This document shows positions 34,391-43,451 of a DNA stretch of 54,688 nt, one piece after another. Each line of letters begins with the position of its first letter. The first letter of the stretch is position 1. The notes beneath the pieces are model-generated. The model was not told the DNA's origin and ran no database searches. It worked only from the letters and a program-made list of their open reading frames with translations. The stretch comes from a virus: the IMG/VR virus record IMGVR_UViG_3300042485_001890, positions 1 to 54,688 of that record; one strand, written 5' to 3'. Both the position numbers and the translations under genes were made by a program.

Positions 34391-35785
34391 TTATGTGAAC
34401 AATTGGTAACTTACAGTCCAAAGTAAATTGAAACCAGCTGTAACCGATGTACTGGTAATTGGTCTTAGTCTAATTGTGCCAGTTGCACTGTCGTAGTCTG
34501 CGGTAATCGAACTAATAAGATTAGTAGCTCCACTGGTAGCTGCCGCGGCCTGAGCATTTACAATAGTAACAGCGGCTGAGCTATTTGCCAACAACACTTC
34601 GCTAATATGTACATTGTTAGCTTGACTGACTTTGAATGTTGCTCGACAACCTTTATAGATTGTGGAGTTATAAGAAATGGTTGTATATGTCTCTGCGGTA
34701 CCTGATGCCAATTGAACATAAGTGCCGTTTTGAACACCATTTACTACTCGATCAACTCCTTGTGTCTGTAAAGTGGTACTGATATAGTCTCTGTTAACGC
34801 TGTTTTGCACAACACTGTCGCCAACGGTCAGTGTACCGTCAACTGTTAAATTGCTGCTAAAGGTAGCTGCTTGAGAAACTACAATACTGCTGGAATCTGT
34901 AGTTGATATAGTAGATCCTGTAATTCTTACAGCTTCAATATTTACAGCGCCGGAGCCATTGCCTTGAACAGTAATATTGCCATTTGTGGTCAATGCTTCA
35001 ATTAAGTTTGATTGGAATGCACCGGTATTGGCAATCTTAGCTACCGCTGTAATAGTAGCACCCTGTCTTACCCTAAATGTCATATAACCAGGTACTACTC
35101 CACTAGAAACTGCACCCTCTACACCTACAGTAATACTTGCTGCTGTTCGGAAAGTTGTACCGTCGTGTCCATTAAAGGTTATATCTATAATGTCGTCACC
35201 GTTTACCACTGCTGTAGGCGCTGCATTTGTTCCTCTAGTCCTAACAATATTAATAGGGTTAGCATCAACCGTGTTATGATGTTGTTGAATATTGAAAAAA
35301 GTAGAATCTGCTGCATCATAGGTGTCTTTGAAAAATATAGCAGTACCCCTTATTGCCAAAGAAGCATCTGTTGTTTGATCTGTAGGAGTACCAAAACTTC
35401 CTGTGAAATTTACAATATTAGATAGTACATCGCCTTTAATCTGCCCTGCCACAGCGTCAACTAATAATGTTGAAGCATCGGAGAAAACGCTACCAGTTAA
35501 ATCGCCATCAAACGGACCTGTAGCTGCCACAGTTACAGTGGCGTCAATTCTGCCAGCTGCATCATTGTAAGCAAAAGTAATTCCAGAATGCGATCCTGTG
35601 GTAAACAACGATGCTGCGGTATCTTGGGCATCTTCTGTGCTAATACCGGTAGTAGTAACACCTCCAGCAGTTGTGCCATTACCCACAAATAATTGTCCGG
35701 TAGTAGTATCGTGGATCAGCTCGCCAGTCAATGGTGTGATTGCAAGTCGCTGTGCAGTGGTTCCTCTGCGTATTTGTAATGGCAT
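34391..35785 (-). CDS. Tail-fibre-like protein with Mtd-type N-terminus
   Basis: A 464-residue protein opening with LQIRRGTTAQRLAITPLTGE and IHDTTTGQLFVGNGTTAGG, the N-terminal pattern found in major-tropism-determinant and many phage fibre proteins. The body carries GPFDGDLTGSVFSDASTLLVD type repeats also found in the other fibres (compare GNFIGSVFADDSSQIIDG in the gene at 11311) and an IEAVRITGSTISTTDSSSI module. A final beta-domain ends NLLWTVSYQLF. Likely a fibre or collar appendage. A late-type promoter lies about 28 bases upstream and a CAGGAGTT ribosome binding site precedes the ATG. Confidence 0.75.
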   Translation of the reverse strand: MPLQIRRGTTAQRLAITPLTGELIHDTTTGQLFVGNGTTAGGVTTTGISTEDAQDTAASLFTTGSHSGITFAYNDAAGRIDATVTVAATGPFDGDLTGSVFSDASTLLVDAVAGQIKGDVLSNIVNFTGSFGTPTDQTTDASLAIRGTAIFFKDTYDAADSTFFNIQQHHNTVDANPINIVRTRGTNAAPTAVVNGDDIIDITFNGHDGTTFRTAASITVGVEGAVSSGVVPGYMTFRVRQGATITAVAKIANTGAFQSNLIEALTTNGNITVQGNGSGAVNIEAVRITGSTISTTDSSSIVVSQAATFSSNLTVDGTLTVGDSVVQNSVNRDYISTTLQTQGVDRVVNGVQNGTYVQLASGTAETYTTISYNSTIYKGCRATFKVSQANNVHISEVLLANSSAAVTIVNAQAAAATSGATNLISSITADYDSATGTIRLRPITSTSVTAGFNLLWTVSYQLFT

Positions 35786-35812
35786 TATTAACTCCTGAAT
35801 TTCTATTCTACT

Positions 35813-35820
35813 ATATTTAT
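35813..35820 (-). promoter_or_regulatory. Late promoter of the Mtd-type fibre
   Basis: Minus strand ATAAATAT in GGAATAAATATAGTAG, about 28 bases upstream of the start codon. Confidence 0.5.
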
Positions 35821-35874
35821 TCCAATATTAAATTTACTGTTCTTGCAGTGAATTATATTCACGGTGTTCTAACG

Positions 35875-35882
35875 TATAAATA
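35875..35882 (+). promoter_or_regulatory. T4-type late promoter (plus strand)
   Basis: An exact TATAAATA followed by CTG, 29 bases before the ATG at 35911. It marks the left edge of the accessory island. Confidence 0.65.
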
Positions 35883-35910
35883 CTGTATTAAACACCAATG
35901 GAGTGCGCAA

Positions 35911-36351
35911 ATGTACACAGTTATAACAAAATGGACACCAAATTCTGATGGTGCTAGATATTTAAGTTTTGCAGCAGTTAAAAACATAATAACTGCTGAT
36001 AATATGGAAAATGGATTACCTTTAGTTCCCCCAGAAAAATATGATGCTGGAATTTACGGAGCATGGGCAGTAGCTGTAGTGCAATACAGCAATTATTTTT
36101 TAGAAACTGGTGGCAATATAGACTATCGATTTTTTTACAACGATCAAGGATCTGTAATAACAGCACAAATATTTGACCTAGAAGAAGTTCATACTGGTGT
36201 ATTATCTCAAAGTTTTTACAATGATTTTGTGTCAGCAAGACAGGCATTTACTGCACTAGTTGATGTGAGTTTTGAAATTAAAAAAACTTCTTTGGATCTT
36301 GGGGCGATTGATTCTTATGAAGAGGCAGCAGCAATATTTGCCACGTTATAA
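35911..36351 (+). CDS. Unknown protein at the island edge (146 residues)
   Basis: The start at 35911 is chosen because it follows a GGAG ribosome binding site and the late promoter; a longer reading frame from 35740 would run through the opposite fibre gene. The protein (MYTVITKWTPNSDGARYLSF...) has a mixed alpha/beta composition with VQYSNYFLETGGNIDYRFFY in the middle. No family is recognised. It shares the transcription unit with the sulfotransferase-like gene 14 bases downstream. Confidence 0.6.
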   Translation: MYTVITKWTPNSDGARYLSFAAVKNIITADNMENGLPLVPPEKYDAGIYGAWAVAVVQYSNYFLETGGNIDYRFFYNDQGSVITAQIFDLEEVHTGVLSQSFYNDFVSARQAFTALVDVSFEIKKTSLDLGAIDSYEEAAAIFATL

Positions 36352-36365
36352 AATTGTACTGTTAA

Positions 36366-37133
36366 ATGCATCCTATAGTAGTAGCGTATCCGAGATCGGG
36401 CAGTGAGATACTAACTAATATTGTTTTTAATTATGCACATCAGGTTTGGAATTCTGAAAGATGTCTCCAAGAATTCCTATTAGTAACATTTTTTAGAAGT
36501 TATGATTTCTCTTTTGTCAATAACAAAATTGAAGGCTCATACTGGTCAATCCCCAAAGACCAATGGAAAGAAAATTGGAATAGTATAAAAGACAAAACCT
36601 TTGAGATTTCTCAAGAAAGAATTTCTTGGCTACAAACCAATCCCAATTATGTCTTCAAGTTAATTACTACTCCTAGATTAACAGATTCCCAATATGACTG
36701 GTGTTTAAAAAATTTCCATTGTATTTTTATACAACGTAACGATAAAATTAGATCGTTTCTAAGTTTTTTATTTTTGTATTACATAGGCACACACCATTCT
36801 CTAGATGCCGATACTATTAAAAAACAAAATTTAAAAATTAAATTTGATATTAATTTTGCAAAATTGTGGGTTTGGGATTATAAAAAATATAACTTGTTGC
36901 GAGATTCTTCAACTGATAAATCAATATTAGTCTACGAAGATCTCCTAGTCGATGGTGCAGTAAGTGAAGATAAAATTTTAAAAACTTTAGGATGGGAAAT
37001 ACCTAAAGATTACAAGTTCTATAAGTTTCAAACTAAACCAACGCCATACGAAGACGACGACATTATAAATTATTTTGAAAATCCGGATGAAGTAAGAGCT
37101 TATATTAAGAGCTTGCCGGAAATTTTTGATTGA
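36366..37133 (+). CDS. PAPS-dependent sulfotransferase-like protein
   Basis: A 255-residue protein with the two nucleotide-binding signatures of the sulfotransferase family. The 5'-phosphosulfate loop is VAYPRSGSEILTNIV (residues 6-20, compare PRSGTT). The 3'-phosphate site is FIQRNDKIRSFLSF (residues 121-134), with R124 and S130 at the usual spacing. A C-terminal DLLVDG and PYEDDDIINYF fit the family's end. It would transfer sulfate from PAPS to a hydroxyl or amine; the acceptor is unknown and could be the island's product or a host glycan. It converges on and overlaps the ATP-grasp gene by 29 bases. Confidence 0.75.
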   Translation: MHPIVVAYPRSGSEILTNIVFNYAHQVWNSERCLQEFLLVTFFRSYDFSFVNNKIEGSYWSIPKDQWKENWNSIKDKTFEISQERISWLQTNPNYVFKLITTPRLTDSQYDWCLKNFHCIFIQRNDKIRSFLSFLFLYYIGTHHSLDADTIKKQNLKIKFDINFAKLWVWDYKKYNLLRDSSTDKSILVYEDLLVDGAVSEDKILKTLGWEIPKDYKFYKFQTKPTPYEDDDIINYFENPDEVRAYIKSLPEIFD

Positions 37134-38295
37134 AAATTTCCTTAACTTTACCTTCATTACTAATTAACACAGTTTTGTCCGTGTTAGACATTATAACAAT
37201 TGCAGCAGACGATTGATAAGTTTTTTGACTTACAGGTAATTCATCCCAAGGCCAAGCGTGTTTATAAACAGCATCAACTGATGAGTGTGTTTCTATACCT
37301 CGCCAATTAACAGCTGAAAATTTCCGTTTAGGTTCGGTATTCATCAAATAGACTCTACTAATGTAACCTAGTGCATTGTACTTTACGAGCTCACCTGAAA
37401 ATTGTGTTTGTGTAGTGTAGCAGTTAATAGTTAAATCAACTTGATTTGCTGCTAATTGTTTAGCAAGTGATCCGTAGAACATATGCCCGTTTAATCTAAA
37501 ATTTATTTCTACACAAAAAAACTCTCCTGCATTGTGTTTAATTTCTAAATGCACAGGTCCAAACTTATGATCAAGTTTATCAAGCCATATGGTAGCTACT
37601 TCGTATATTTTATTGATCAGTTGCGGGTCTTCGTTGTAGTGCATTAGCTCTACTTTCTCTTTCCAAATTTTATCTGTAGAATTTCTTATGTATTTCCAAA
37701 CAGCTACTAACTTATGGTTACCGTTGCAACTTACAAAGTCAACAGCATATTCATCCCCATTAAAAAATTTAGATATAAAGAAATTTTCTCTGTCTGTTAT
37801 ATCTACAGTTTGAGAATTTACAAACGATACGTCTAAACATCCGCCTGAATATTCCACAGGAGCAGGTTTAATAACACATTCATTGTGGCTATTGGCAAAT
37901 TCTTTAAAATTTGTAATTGCAGATTCTTGACCCAATGTTTGATACAATACAAATTTATTGTATCTCTCATTGGCAAATGTTAAACTATGTTTATTGTTTA
38001 GATTTAATACATAGTCTATTGCATCTTTTAATTGTTGGCCACTTTCTGTACAAGAAAATACAAATAAAATATTATGTTTGTATTCATTGAGTTCTTCTAT
38101 TAACACGTTAATGTCTTCAAAAATAAAAGATCTAATAAACAAACTGTTAGTAACAGTAGAAAAGTTTTCATCAAATGACTTTTTACTACTAAAAATATGT
38201 ATAGGAATAATATTCTGAAAGAAGCATCTATGCACTAATGCATTGTGCGAGCGAAAAGAATCAATAATTATAACGTATTTTTTTGTGCTAACCAT
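37105..38295 (-). CDS. ATP-grasp carboxylate-amine ligase
   Basis: A 396-residue ATP-grasp protein. Landmarks are the ATP-binding Lys in CVIKPAPVEYSGG (K143), a second hairpin FISKFFNGDEYAVDFV around residue 173, and the metal-binding Glu/Asn pair FCVEINFRLNG (E263, N265) preceded by PVHLEIKHN. The order matches L-amino-acid and dipeptide ligases (BacD/RizA-like), which join a carboxylate to an amine through an acyl phosphate. Substrates are unknown. It overlaps the aminotransferase-like gene upstream by 28 bases, so the two are coupled. In context it could condense an amino compound made by the aminotransferase with another acid. Confidence 0.8.
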   Translation of the reverse strand: MVSTKKYVIIIDSFRSHNALVHRCFFQNIIPIHIFSSKKSFDENFSTVTNSLFIRSFIFEDINVLIEELNEYKHNILFVFSCTESGQQLKDAIDYVLNLNNKHSLTFANERYNKFVLYQTLGQESAITNFKEFANSHNECVIKPAPVEYSGGCLDVSFVNSQTVDITDRENFFISKFFNGDEYAVDFVSCNGNHKLVAVWKYIRNSTDKIWKEKVELMHYNEDPQLINKIYEVATIWLDKLDHKFGPVHLEIKHNAGEFFCVEINFRLNGHMFYGSLAKQLAANQVDLTINCYTTQTQFSGELVKYNALGYISRVYLMNTEPKRKFSAVNWRGIETHSSVDAVYKHAWPWDELPVSQKTYQSSAAIVIMSNTDKTVLISNEGKVKEIFNQKFPASS

Positions 38296-39137
38296 GTTGT
38301 TATACTTTCACCTAGTGGGATCCTAATAGTGCCGTTTGGTCTTGTGTAAAACTTATAGCTTGTGTTTTGAGTTGTAGCTAGTATGGCACTTTGACTTGGA
38401 TCAAAGTCTTCAAAATGTTTACAGAATTCTAATTGGTGTTCTTTTAATTTAGAAGCTAATGTTATTATGTCTACTTCTTTACAAATGTTTGCTATTAGAT
38501 TAAACGGCTGTAGGCCAACATATCCAAAGGTTTTTTGTAGCACATGTAAATTTTGAATTTTTTTCTTACTTAAAATAAGGCCGCATCTTAGTTCAGGAAG
38601 TCCTAAGTTTTTGCTAAAACCTAACAACAATATTTCTGTGTTAGATGGCACCGGAGTTTTATCTAAACAAGTTCCTATATATGCACCGTCTAATATATGT
38701 ACTTTACTATCCCATACGGTTGCGTGAACTGAACCATCTATAGTACTGGGATTAGTATCGTAACTTATATGACAATTTGTAATACTAGGTACTTCGGTGG
38801 CACTTTTAATAGTCTTAAGCCAGAAGTAATCACCTAGCAACATCTTAATATCTATGTTTTTAAAATGAATAGGCATATACTCTAATGCCTGAGTAATACC
38901 GTTGTTCATAAAATACATATAGGGAAATTGATCTATATCTATAAGCGGACGATACCAGTCCCTAAAAACAGCTTCAAGTTGGGATACATTTAGCAGTTGC
39001 TCTCTTTCATAGTATCTGTAATGGCGTTTTGCTAATTCAACAATTTCAGGCAGTCGTATTGGAGTTACTTTAGGAAAAGGAAAAATATTTGATTGATCTA
39101 CAAATGTTGGGATCTGCATGTTAATATTTAACTCCAT
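38268..39137 (-). CDS. Compact fold-type I PLP enzyme (aminotransferase-like)
   Basis: A 289-residue protein, shorter than the usual 380-400, but with the class I/II aminotransferase signatures. These are FMNNGITQALEY (phosphate-site loop), LDGAYIG with D150 and Y153 for the pyridine ring, and LLGFSKNLGLPELRCG with the Schiff-base Lys at K176 and R184. The small-domain C-terminus is shortened. Histidinol-phosphate aminotransferase-like chemistry is possible, as is decarboxylation or beta-elimination. The start may instead be the Met at 39119. It is divergent from the gene at 39150 and shares its promoter space. Confidence 0.7.
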   Translation of the reverse strand: MELNINMQIPTFVDQSNIFPFPKVTPIRLPEIVELAKRHYRYYEREQLLNVSQLEAVFRDWYRPLIDIDQFPYMYFMNNGITQALEYMPIHFKNIDIKMLLGDYFWLKTIKSATEVPSITNCHISYDTNPSTIDGSVHATVWDSKVHILDGAYIGTCLDKTPVPSNTEILLLGFSKNLGLPELRCGLILSKKKIQNLHVLQKTFGYVGLQPFNLIANICKEVDIITLASKLKEHQLEFCKHFEDFDPSQSAILATTQNTSYKFYTRPNGTIRIPLGESITTWLAQKNTL

Positions 39138-39144
39138 ATAAATA
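39137..39144 (+). promoter_or_regulatory. TATAAATA late-type box (plus strand)
   Basis: An exact TATAAATA followed by CTT. It overlaps the start codon of the divergent aminotransferase gene and sits only 6 bases before the ATG at 39150, so the second Met (39159) may be the real start or the box may be fortuitous. Confidence 0.4.
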
Positions 39145-39149
39145 CTTTT

Positions 39150-39713
39150 ATGAATTTTATGAAATTAAAACATAACCTTGATATATCCAATTATGTAGTT
39201 AACGAAACATATATTTCATACGGACTTACCGATGACACAATATTCAAAGGAGTTAAGTATTCAAAAACTGATACTTCATTTAAATCAAAAATATTTTCGT
39301 TAATTCCTGAAGAATGTCAACAATACTTTACTATGTCAGTAATGGAAATAAATTGGACTATCCCGCCTCATACAGACAGTGACATTACTGCAACCATAAA
39401 TTGTTATGTTAAAACAGGCAATTGTACAACTCAGTTTTATAAATTAAAACCAGAGATTACAGATCCGAAAACTCCGTTATGGAAACCCGCCGCCCAAACA
39501 ACAGGAAGAATGTTTTCGTTAGATGACTTAGACGAAGTTGATAAGTTTAATGCTAATCCTGGCGAAATATATTTGTTAAACGTTTCACAACCTCATTCAG
39601 TAAGAAGGCCGCCCGACGTGGTGTACGTTGATCGAGTCGCAATTTGTTTACAGTCTAAAAAGTTTAATTTTAATGAAACAATAAAATTATTAGAAGCCAC
39701 TGGCAATTTATGA
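39150..39713 (+). CDS. 2-oxoglutarate/Fe(II) oxygenase-like protein
   Basis: A 187-residue jelly-roll candidate. The Fe-binding triad can be read as H74-x-D76 in IPPHTDSDIT and H149 in VSQPHSVRRPP, with R162 as the 2-oxoglutarate-binding Arg (VDRVAICLQ). NPGEIYLLNV before the distal His is the usual strand. The family hydroxylates unactivated carbons. Its substrate is unknown. It is convergent with the first desaturase gene, overlapping by 6 bases, and stands alone on the plus strand between the two minus-strand operons. Confidence 0.65.
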   Translation: MNFMKLKHNLDISNYVVNETYISYGLTDDTIFKGVKYSKTDTSFKSKIFSLIPEECQQYFTMSVMEINWTIPPHTDSDITATINCYVKTGNCTTQFYKLKPEITDPKTPLWKPAAQTTGRMFSLDDLDEVDKFNANPGEIYLLNVSQPHSVRRPPDVVYVDRVAICLQSKKFNFNETIKLLEATGNL

Positions 39714-40481
39714 TTTGCTAATAAGTTTTGCTAGTTGTCCTTCAACGTCAAATTCCCACCATCTATGTGTGTTTATAAGCTCTCGTTGATTGTGGTGGTG
39801 GTTATTATGCCATCCGAATCCTAATGTAAGGAATCCTATTAGAATATTATTTTGGCTGGTATCCGGAGTGTCAAAATTTCTGTAGTTTATAAACGGAATA
39901 TTCATGTGTGTGATACTGCTTACAATATTTTCTCTAGTGTGTTCTAACAGCACAGGAATAATATATAGGCTTAACAATAAATTAATGTCAATGCCCAGTA
40001 GAATTAAAAACACAGCCCAGTTAATTTTAATAAAGTGTTTACTTAACCACATCAATGCAGGGTCTTTAAACACTTTCCTTGAGCAGTAATTTTGTAAACT
40101 AATAACGCGGTTGGTACTTTCTTTTAATCGATAGATCAAAAAACTTTGTACGAATCCGTGTTGCGATGGACTACTTGGATCTTGCGGACTATCGCTAATT
40201 TTGTGGTGCTTTTGATGTATAGCTACCCAAAAGTGTATAGGTGCAAAGCCACCGATAGTACTCAATACTCCTAACAACAGTTCCACTGGGCGCCACGTTT
40301 CAAATTGTCTATGAGCAAATAACTTATGACTTCCTACACCATTGCCGATCGGGCCAACCAAAAACCATGCTATTGCAACTAGCCACCAATTGATAGTCAG
40401 TTCTCCTAGTGCAACTCCACCTATCATTATAAGTGCAATGATGTGCAGAGGTAACCAGTATCTCCAAAAATATCTATTCAT
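39708..40481 (-). CDS. Membrane di-iron fatty acid desaturase-like protein 1
   Basis: A 257-residue integral membrane protein of the acyl-CoA/acyl-lipid desaturase superfamily. Three His boxes are in the expected order: HKLFAH (52-57), HQKHH (89-93) and HNNHH (225-229). Hydrophobic segments occur around residues 10-45, 65-85 and 155-180, and the closing WWEFDVEGQLAKLI is shared with its island paralogues. Such enzymes use two irons, oxygen and an electron donor to insert double bonds, or to hydroxylate or make triple bonds in some relatives. It overlaps the next desaturase by four bases. Regiochemistry cannot be read from sequence. Confidence 0.9.
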   Translation of the reverse strand: MNRYFWRYWLPLHIIALIMIGGVALGELTINWWLVAIAWFLVGPIGNGVGSHKLFAHRQFETWRPVELLLGVLSTIGGFAPIHFWVAIHQKHHKISDSPQDPSSPSQHGFVQSFLIYRLKESTNRVISLQNYCSRKVFKDPALMWLSKHFIKINWAVFLILLGIDINLLLSLYIIPVLLEHTRENIVSSITHMNIPFINYRNFDTPDTSQNNILIGFLTLGFGWHNNHHHNQRELINTHRWWEFDVEGQLAKLISKS

Positions 40482-41242
40482 GCAGTTTTTCCAAAGTAGT
40501 GTTTTACTAATAATGCTGTTACGTCTATTTCGTGCGGGCGGTGACCAAAGTTATAGTTACTAGGTTCTGCGTGATGATTGTTATGCCATCCTTCGCCCAT
40601 AGTGAGCCATCCTGCCCAATTGTTATTTTTTGCTGTGTCAGCTTCTAATGTGTAGTTTACATATCCATGGCGGTGACAGTACCAGTTAACAAATAAGTTT
40701 GCTTCTACTTTCCAGAGTATTGAGGCCGGAACAAAGACGTACCAAAAGAATTTAGCACTTATTAGATACACTAGTAAACTGACTACAAATAATATTTTGT
40801 AATAGTGTTTGTCGTAGGCTACTAAAAATTTATCTCTAATTAAATCTCGCTGTATTTTCATATCTAAAGATTTAAACTTTTTTTCTAAGCCAAACTCCCA
40901 AAATAGTGTGCCCCATAAGCCACGAACTGGCCCGTGTATATCTAATTCTCGATCACTGTGTTTATGGTGATGTCTGTGACTTATTGCAAATTTTAATGGG
41001 CTGTGATTAACTTGGAAGATGCTTAAAAAGATTATTAAGTTTTTCTTAAATTCGCTACCTGCGGTAAAACTTCTATGACTAATCAGTCTATGATGCAGAC
41101 TAAGACACAAATGATTAAATCTAATCATGAACCACATTGGGATTAACCATAGCCAATCTTCGTGTGTATACATCAAACTAAATCCTATTATGGCTAGTAT
41201 GCAGAATAAAAATATAACAAGTTCGTACTTAGGTAGTTTCAT
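40478..41242 (-). CDS. Membrane di-iron fatty acid desaturase-like protein 2
   Basis: A 254-residue desaturase-like protein with HRLISH (51-56), HRHHH (89-93) and HNNHH (220-224). The middle box is unusually His-rich and is followed by KHSD. The segment VNWYCHRHGYVNY is specific to this copy. Membrane segments surround the first box and residues 150-175. It shares one base with the third desaturase and four with the first, so translation is coupled. Divergence from the others suggests a distinct substrate position rather than a simple recent duplicate. Confidence 0.9.
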   Translation of the reverse strand: MKLPKYELVIFLFCILAIIGFSLMYTHEDWLWLIPMWFMIRFNHLCLSLHHRLISHRSFTAGSEFKKNLIIFLSIFQVNHSPLKFAISHRHHHKHSDRELDIHGPVRGLWGTLFWEFGLEKKFKSLDMKIQRDLIRDKFLVAYDKHYYKILFVVSLLVYLISAKFFWYVFVPASILWKVEANLFVNWYCHRHGYVNYTLEADTAKNNNWAGWLTMGEGWHNNHHAEPSNYNFGHRPHEIDVTALLVKHYFGKTA

Positions 41243-41958
41243 TAATTTGCAATTTTTATAAATTTAAAAAACTTAATTAGCAGTTTTCCCGGATCTCTAT
41301 CTTCTATTTTAGAAGGAATGTTATGATGATCAACATGATAAGAGCCCAGTGTTGCCCACGCATAAGTTGTGTTATTCTTTACACCGTTAGTATCGTGTTG
41401 AAACCATGCATTACTAGCCATCTCTAAAATAAAACTTAAACACATACACACTAGAATTCCGATTGTAAAATGTACAGACATTAAAGAAGCTAGTAAAATA
41501 GTTCCCCAAATTAATTTAAATTGATGCGTAGCCAAGAACATACAGCTAGGATTTTTGAGTAAATCTTTTACTATCATAATACCAACGGTTGGAGTTTTTT
41601 TTGACCACATCCATCCAATAAAACTATTAAATTTTCCTGTTTTAGGACTGTGCAAATCTAAATCTGTATCACTGTGTTTATGATGGTATCTATGTCCTTT
41701 TGAATAATTTAAAGGATCACTTAACATAACAAATAAACTTAGATACCCAATGATAAAATAAAACGGTTCTTTTAATTTAAATTGTCCGTGGCATATAGAC
41801 CTATGAACAAAATTATAACCTATTTGATAACACAGCACATATGTTAATACAAATCCATATAGTGTTGCAATACCTATGCCAAAAAAGAATGGTAGTATTA
41901 TAGTCAGCAAAAATACAGGGATGTTTACCTTTATCAAATATTTTAAAAAAACAGTCAT
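41242..41958 (-). CDS. Membrane di-iron fatty acid desaturase-like protein 3 (divergent)
   Basis: The shortest and most divergent copy, at 238 residues. Boxes are HRSICH (52-57), HRYHH (89-93) and HVDHH (208-212). The third box and its surroundings (LGSYHVDHHNIPSKIEDRDP) differ from the GEGWHNNHH found in most copies and are nearer to the carotene- or alkane-type branches of the superfamily. The absence of the WWEID tail also sets it apart. It may catalyse hydroxylation, ketolation or another oxidation rather than desaturation. One-base overlaps with genes on both sides. Confidence 0.85.
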   Translation of the reverse strand: MTVFLKYLIKVNIPVFLLTIILPFFFGIGIATLYGFVLTYVLCYQIGYNFVHRSICHGQFKLKEPFYFIIGYLSLFVMLSDPLNYSKGHRYHHKHSDTDLDLHSPKTGKFNSFIGWMWSKKTPTVGIMIVKDLLKNPSCMFLATHQFKLIWGTILLASLMSVHFTIGILVCMCLSFILEMASNAWFQHDTNGVKNNTTYAWATLGSYHVDHHNIPSKIEDRDPGKLLIKFFKFIKIAN

Positions 41959-42722
41959 TATGTGTTTTCTTTGAAAAAGTGCCTAATCATAAATGCAGGC
42001 GGGTCGATCTCCCACCAAGTTTCTCCTTGCCACCAGCGACCAGGATTAGCATGATGATTATTATGCCATCCTTCGCCAAGTGACAGTACACTTGCTAACC
42101 AGTTGTTATGACTTAGATCATTTACTTCGTATTTTCTATAACCCCATAAATGCGGTAGTACACCAATAGCCTGAGCCCCATGAAAACACCCAACTGCAGG
42201 TAACGCATATACAAACCCAGCTAATCTTATATCGATTAATGCTAATATTATTAGAATAGAAAAACTAATTAAAAAATAATTTTTATGTACAAATCTTAAA
42301 GGTGTTGACGTTAGAAATGGCGTTATAAACCGCTTTGGTATAATAATATTAGGCCAAATACCGAACCAAGTTTTTAATTTACCACGTGCAGGGTTATGAG
42401 GATCTTTGTCTGTATCTGAACTGGTATGATGTAAACGATGCACACTACACCACATTGCCGGACTTCCTAGACTAGTAGGAATTGAAGACAATAACAATAT
42501 CCATTCTTTAAATTTAGTAGTTGAAAACGCTCGATGGCTATAATATCTGTGTAGAGAAACATTCACACCGACAATCCCAGTCCATAAAAAACACAAAAAT
42601 CCTATCAAGAACCAATAATACTCTTCTGAAATGACGGCCGCATATATGGCTGCTAACGCTATTATATGGTTAACAATGTGCAATATTCTAAACTGTACTG
42701 TTCTGGTAAGATTTATTTTCAT
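41958..42722 (-). CDS. Membrane di-iron fatty acid desaturase-like protein 4
   Basis: A 254-residue copy closest to delta-9 acyl-CoA desaturases: HRYYSH (58-63), HRLHH (95-99) with SSDTDKDPHNP after it, and GEGWHNNHH (217-224 region) followed by a WWEIDPPAFMIR tail. HLWGYRKYEVNDLSHNNW is the conserved strand before the third box. It starts inside the tail of the preceding gene (overlap 42688-42722). Confidence 0.9.
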   Translation of the reverse strand: MKINLTRTVQFRILHIVNHIIALAAIYAAVISEEYYWFLIGFLCFLWTGIVGVNVSLHRYYSHRAFSTTKFKEWILLLSSIPTSLGSPAMWCSVHRLHHTSSDTDKDPHNPARGKLKTWFGIWPNIIIPKRFITPFLTSTPLRFVHKNYFLISFSILIILALIDIRLAGFVYALPAVGCFHGAQAIGVLPHLWGYRKYEVNDLSHNNWLASVLSLGEGWHNNHHANPGRWWQGETWWEIDPPAFMIRHFFKENT

Positions 42723-43401
42723 TATTTTTAATATAGTTTTTTAACACACACGCCGATTTAAGATTCCAAGATACGATCATTACAGGTTTATATATATGCA
42801 GAGGAACAGCTGTTCGAAAAATTGAATAATTATACTTATCTAGATCATCTTGATTAAAGAATACAGCTTCTAAACTTAGAAAATATTTTCCGTTGGTATT
42901 AGGAAATGTTTTTACCAGTTCTTGATTTAAAAATTCTTCTACATTTTCGGTTCTTAAAATTTTTCTAGATAGTCTTACTGTAAATAACATTTTGGTAATA
43001 CCCTGAGATTCAAAATGTTCAGATGCCAGCGTTGACAACGTATCCATGTCTTCTCCGGGACTACTCCAAGTTTTATTTTTATGATATACTAGAGCAAGAT
43101 ATGTGTATGGTAGAATATCATTAGGTCTGAGACAGTACTGATCTGATAGAAAAACTTTAGGTTTGAACACTATTATGATTTTTTCAAGCTCTCCATTTTC
43201 AAATTTGCTGCATACAACAAAATCTTTTTGTGAAAACTTTTGAAATGATAATTTATACCAGGCTACCATTCTCTCAATAGATTCGTAGCTGTAGAGTTTG
43301 ATCTGTCTATTTTTTTCAAATTCTAAATAGTGGTCAAGGATTGACTCGAGATGCTGATGATCTGTTGAATCGAGAGGATCGAGAAATCTAAAAAAAGGCA
43401 T
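42688..43401 (-). CDS. Unknown, possibly GNAT-like protein (237 residues)
   Basis: The ATG at 43401 is chosen because a late-type box lies 20 bases upstream and because the longer frame would overlap the PP-loop gene. The protein reads MPFFRFLDPLDSTDHQHLES...; its second half, HFESQGITKMLFTVRLSRK and YKPVMIVSWNLKSACVLKN, could be an acyltransferase (GNAT) core, but no acetyl-CoA loop is clear. A function is not assigned. It lies between the desaturase group and the PP-loop gene on the same strand. Confidence 0.55.
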   Translation of the reverse strand: MPFFRFLDPLDSTDHQHLESILDHYLEFEKNRQIKLYSYESIERMVAWYKLSFQKFSQKDFVVCSKFENGELEKIIIVFKPKVFLSDQYCLRPNDILPYTYLALVYHKNKTWSSPGEDMDTLSTLASEHFESQGITKMLFTVRLSRKILRTENVEEFLNQELVKTFPNTNGKYFLSLEAVFFNQDDLDKYNYSIFRTAVPLHIYKPVMIVSWNLKSACVLKNYIKNNENKSYQNSTV

Positions 43402-43420
43402 AGAATATATAGTGTTTAGG

Positions 43421-43427
43421 TATTTAT
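43421..43427 (-). promoter_or_regulatory. Late-type promoter inside the island
   Basis: Minus strand ACATAAATACC, about 20 bases upstream of the ATG at 43401. It would give the downstream unknown gene and four desaturases their own late transcription. Confidence 0.5.
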
Positions 43428-43451
43428 GTCCTATGTTTTTAATGGTGGTTG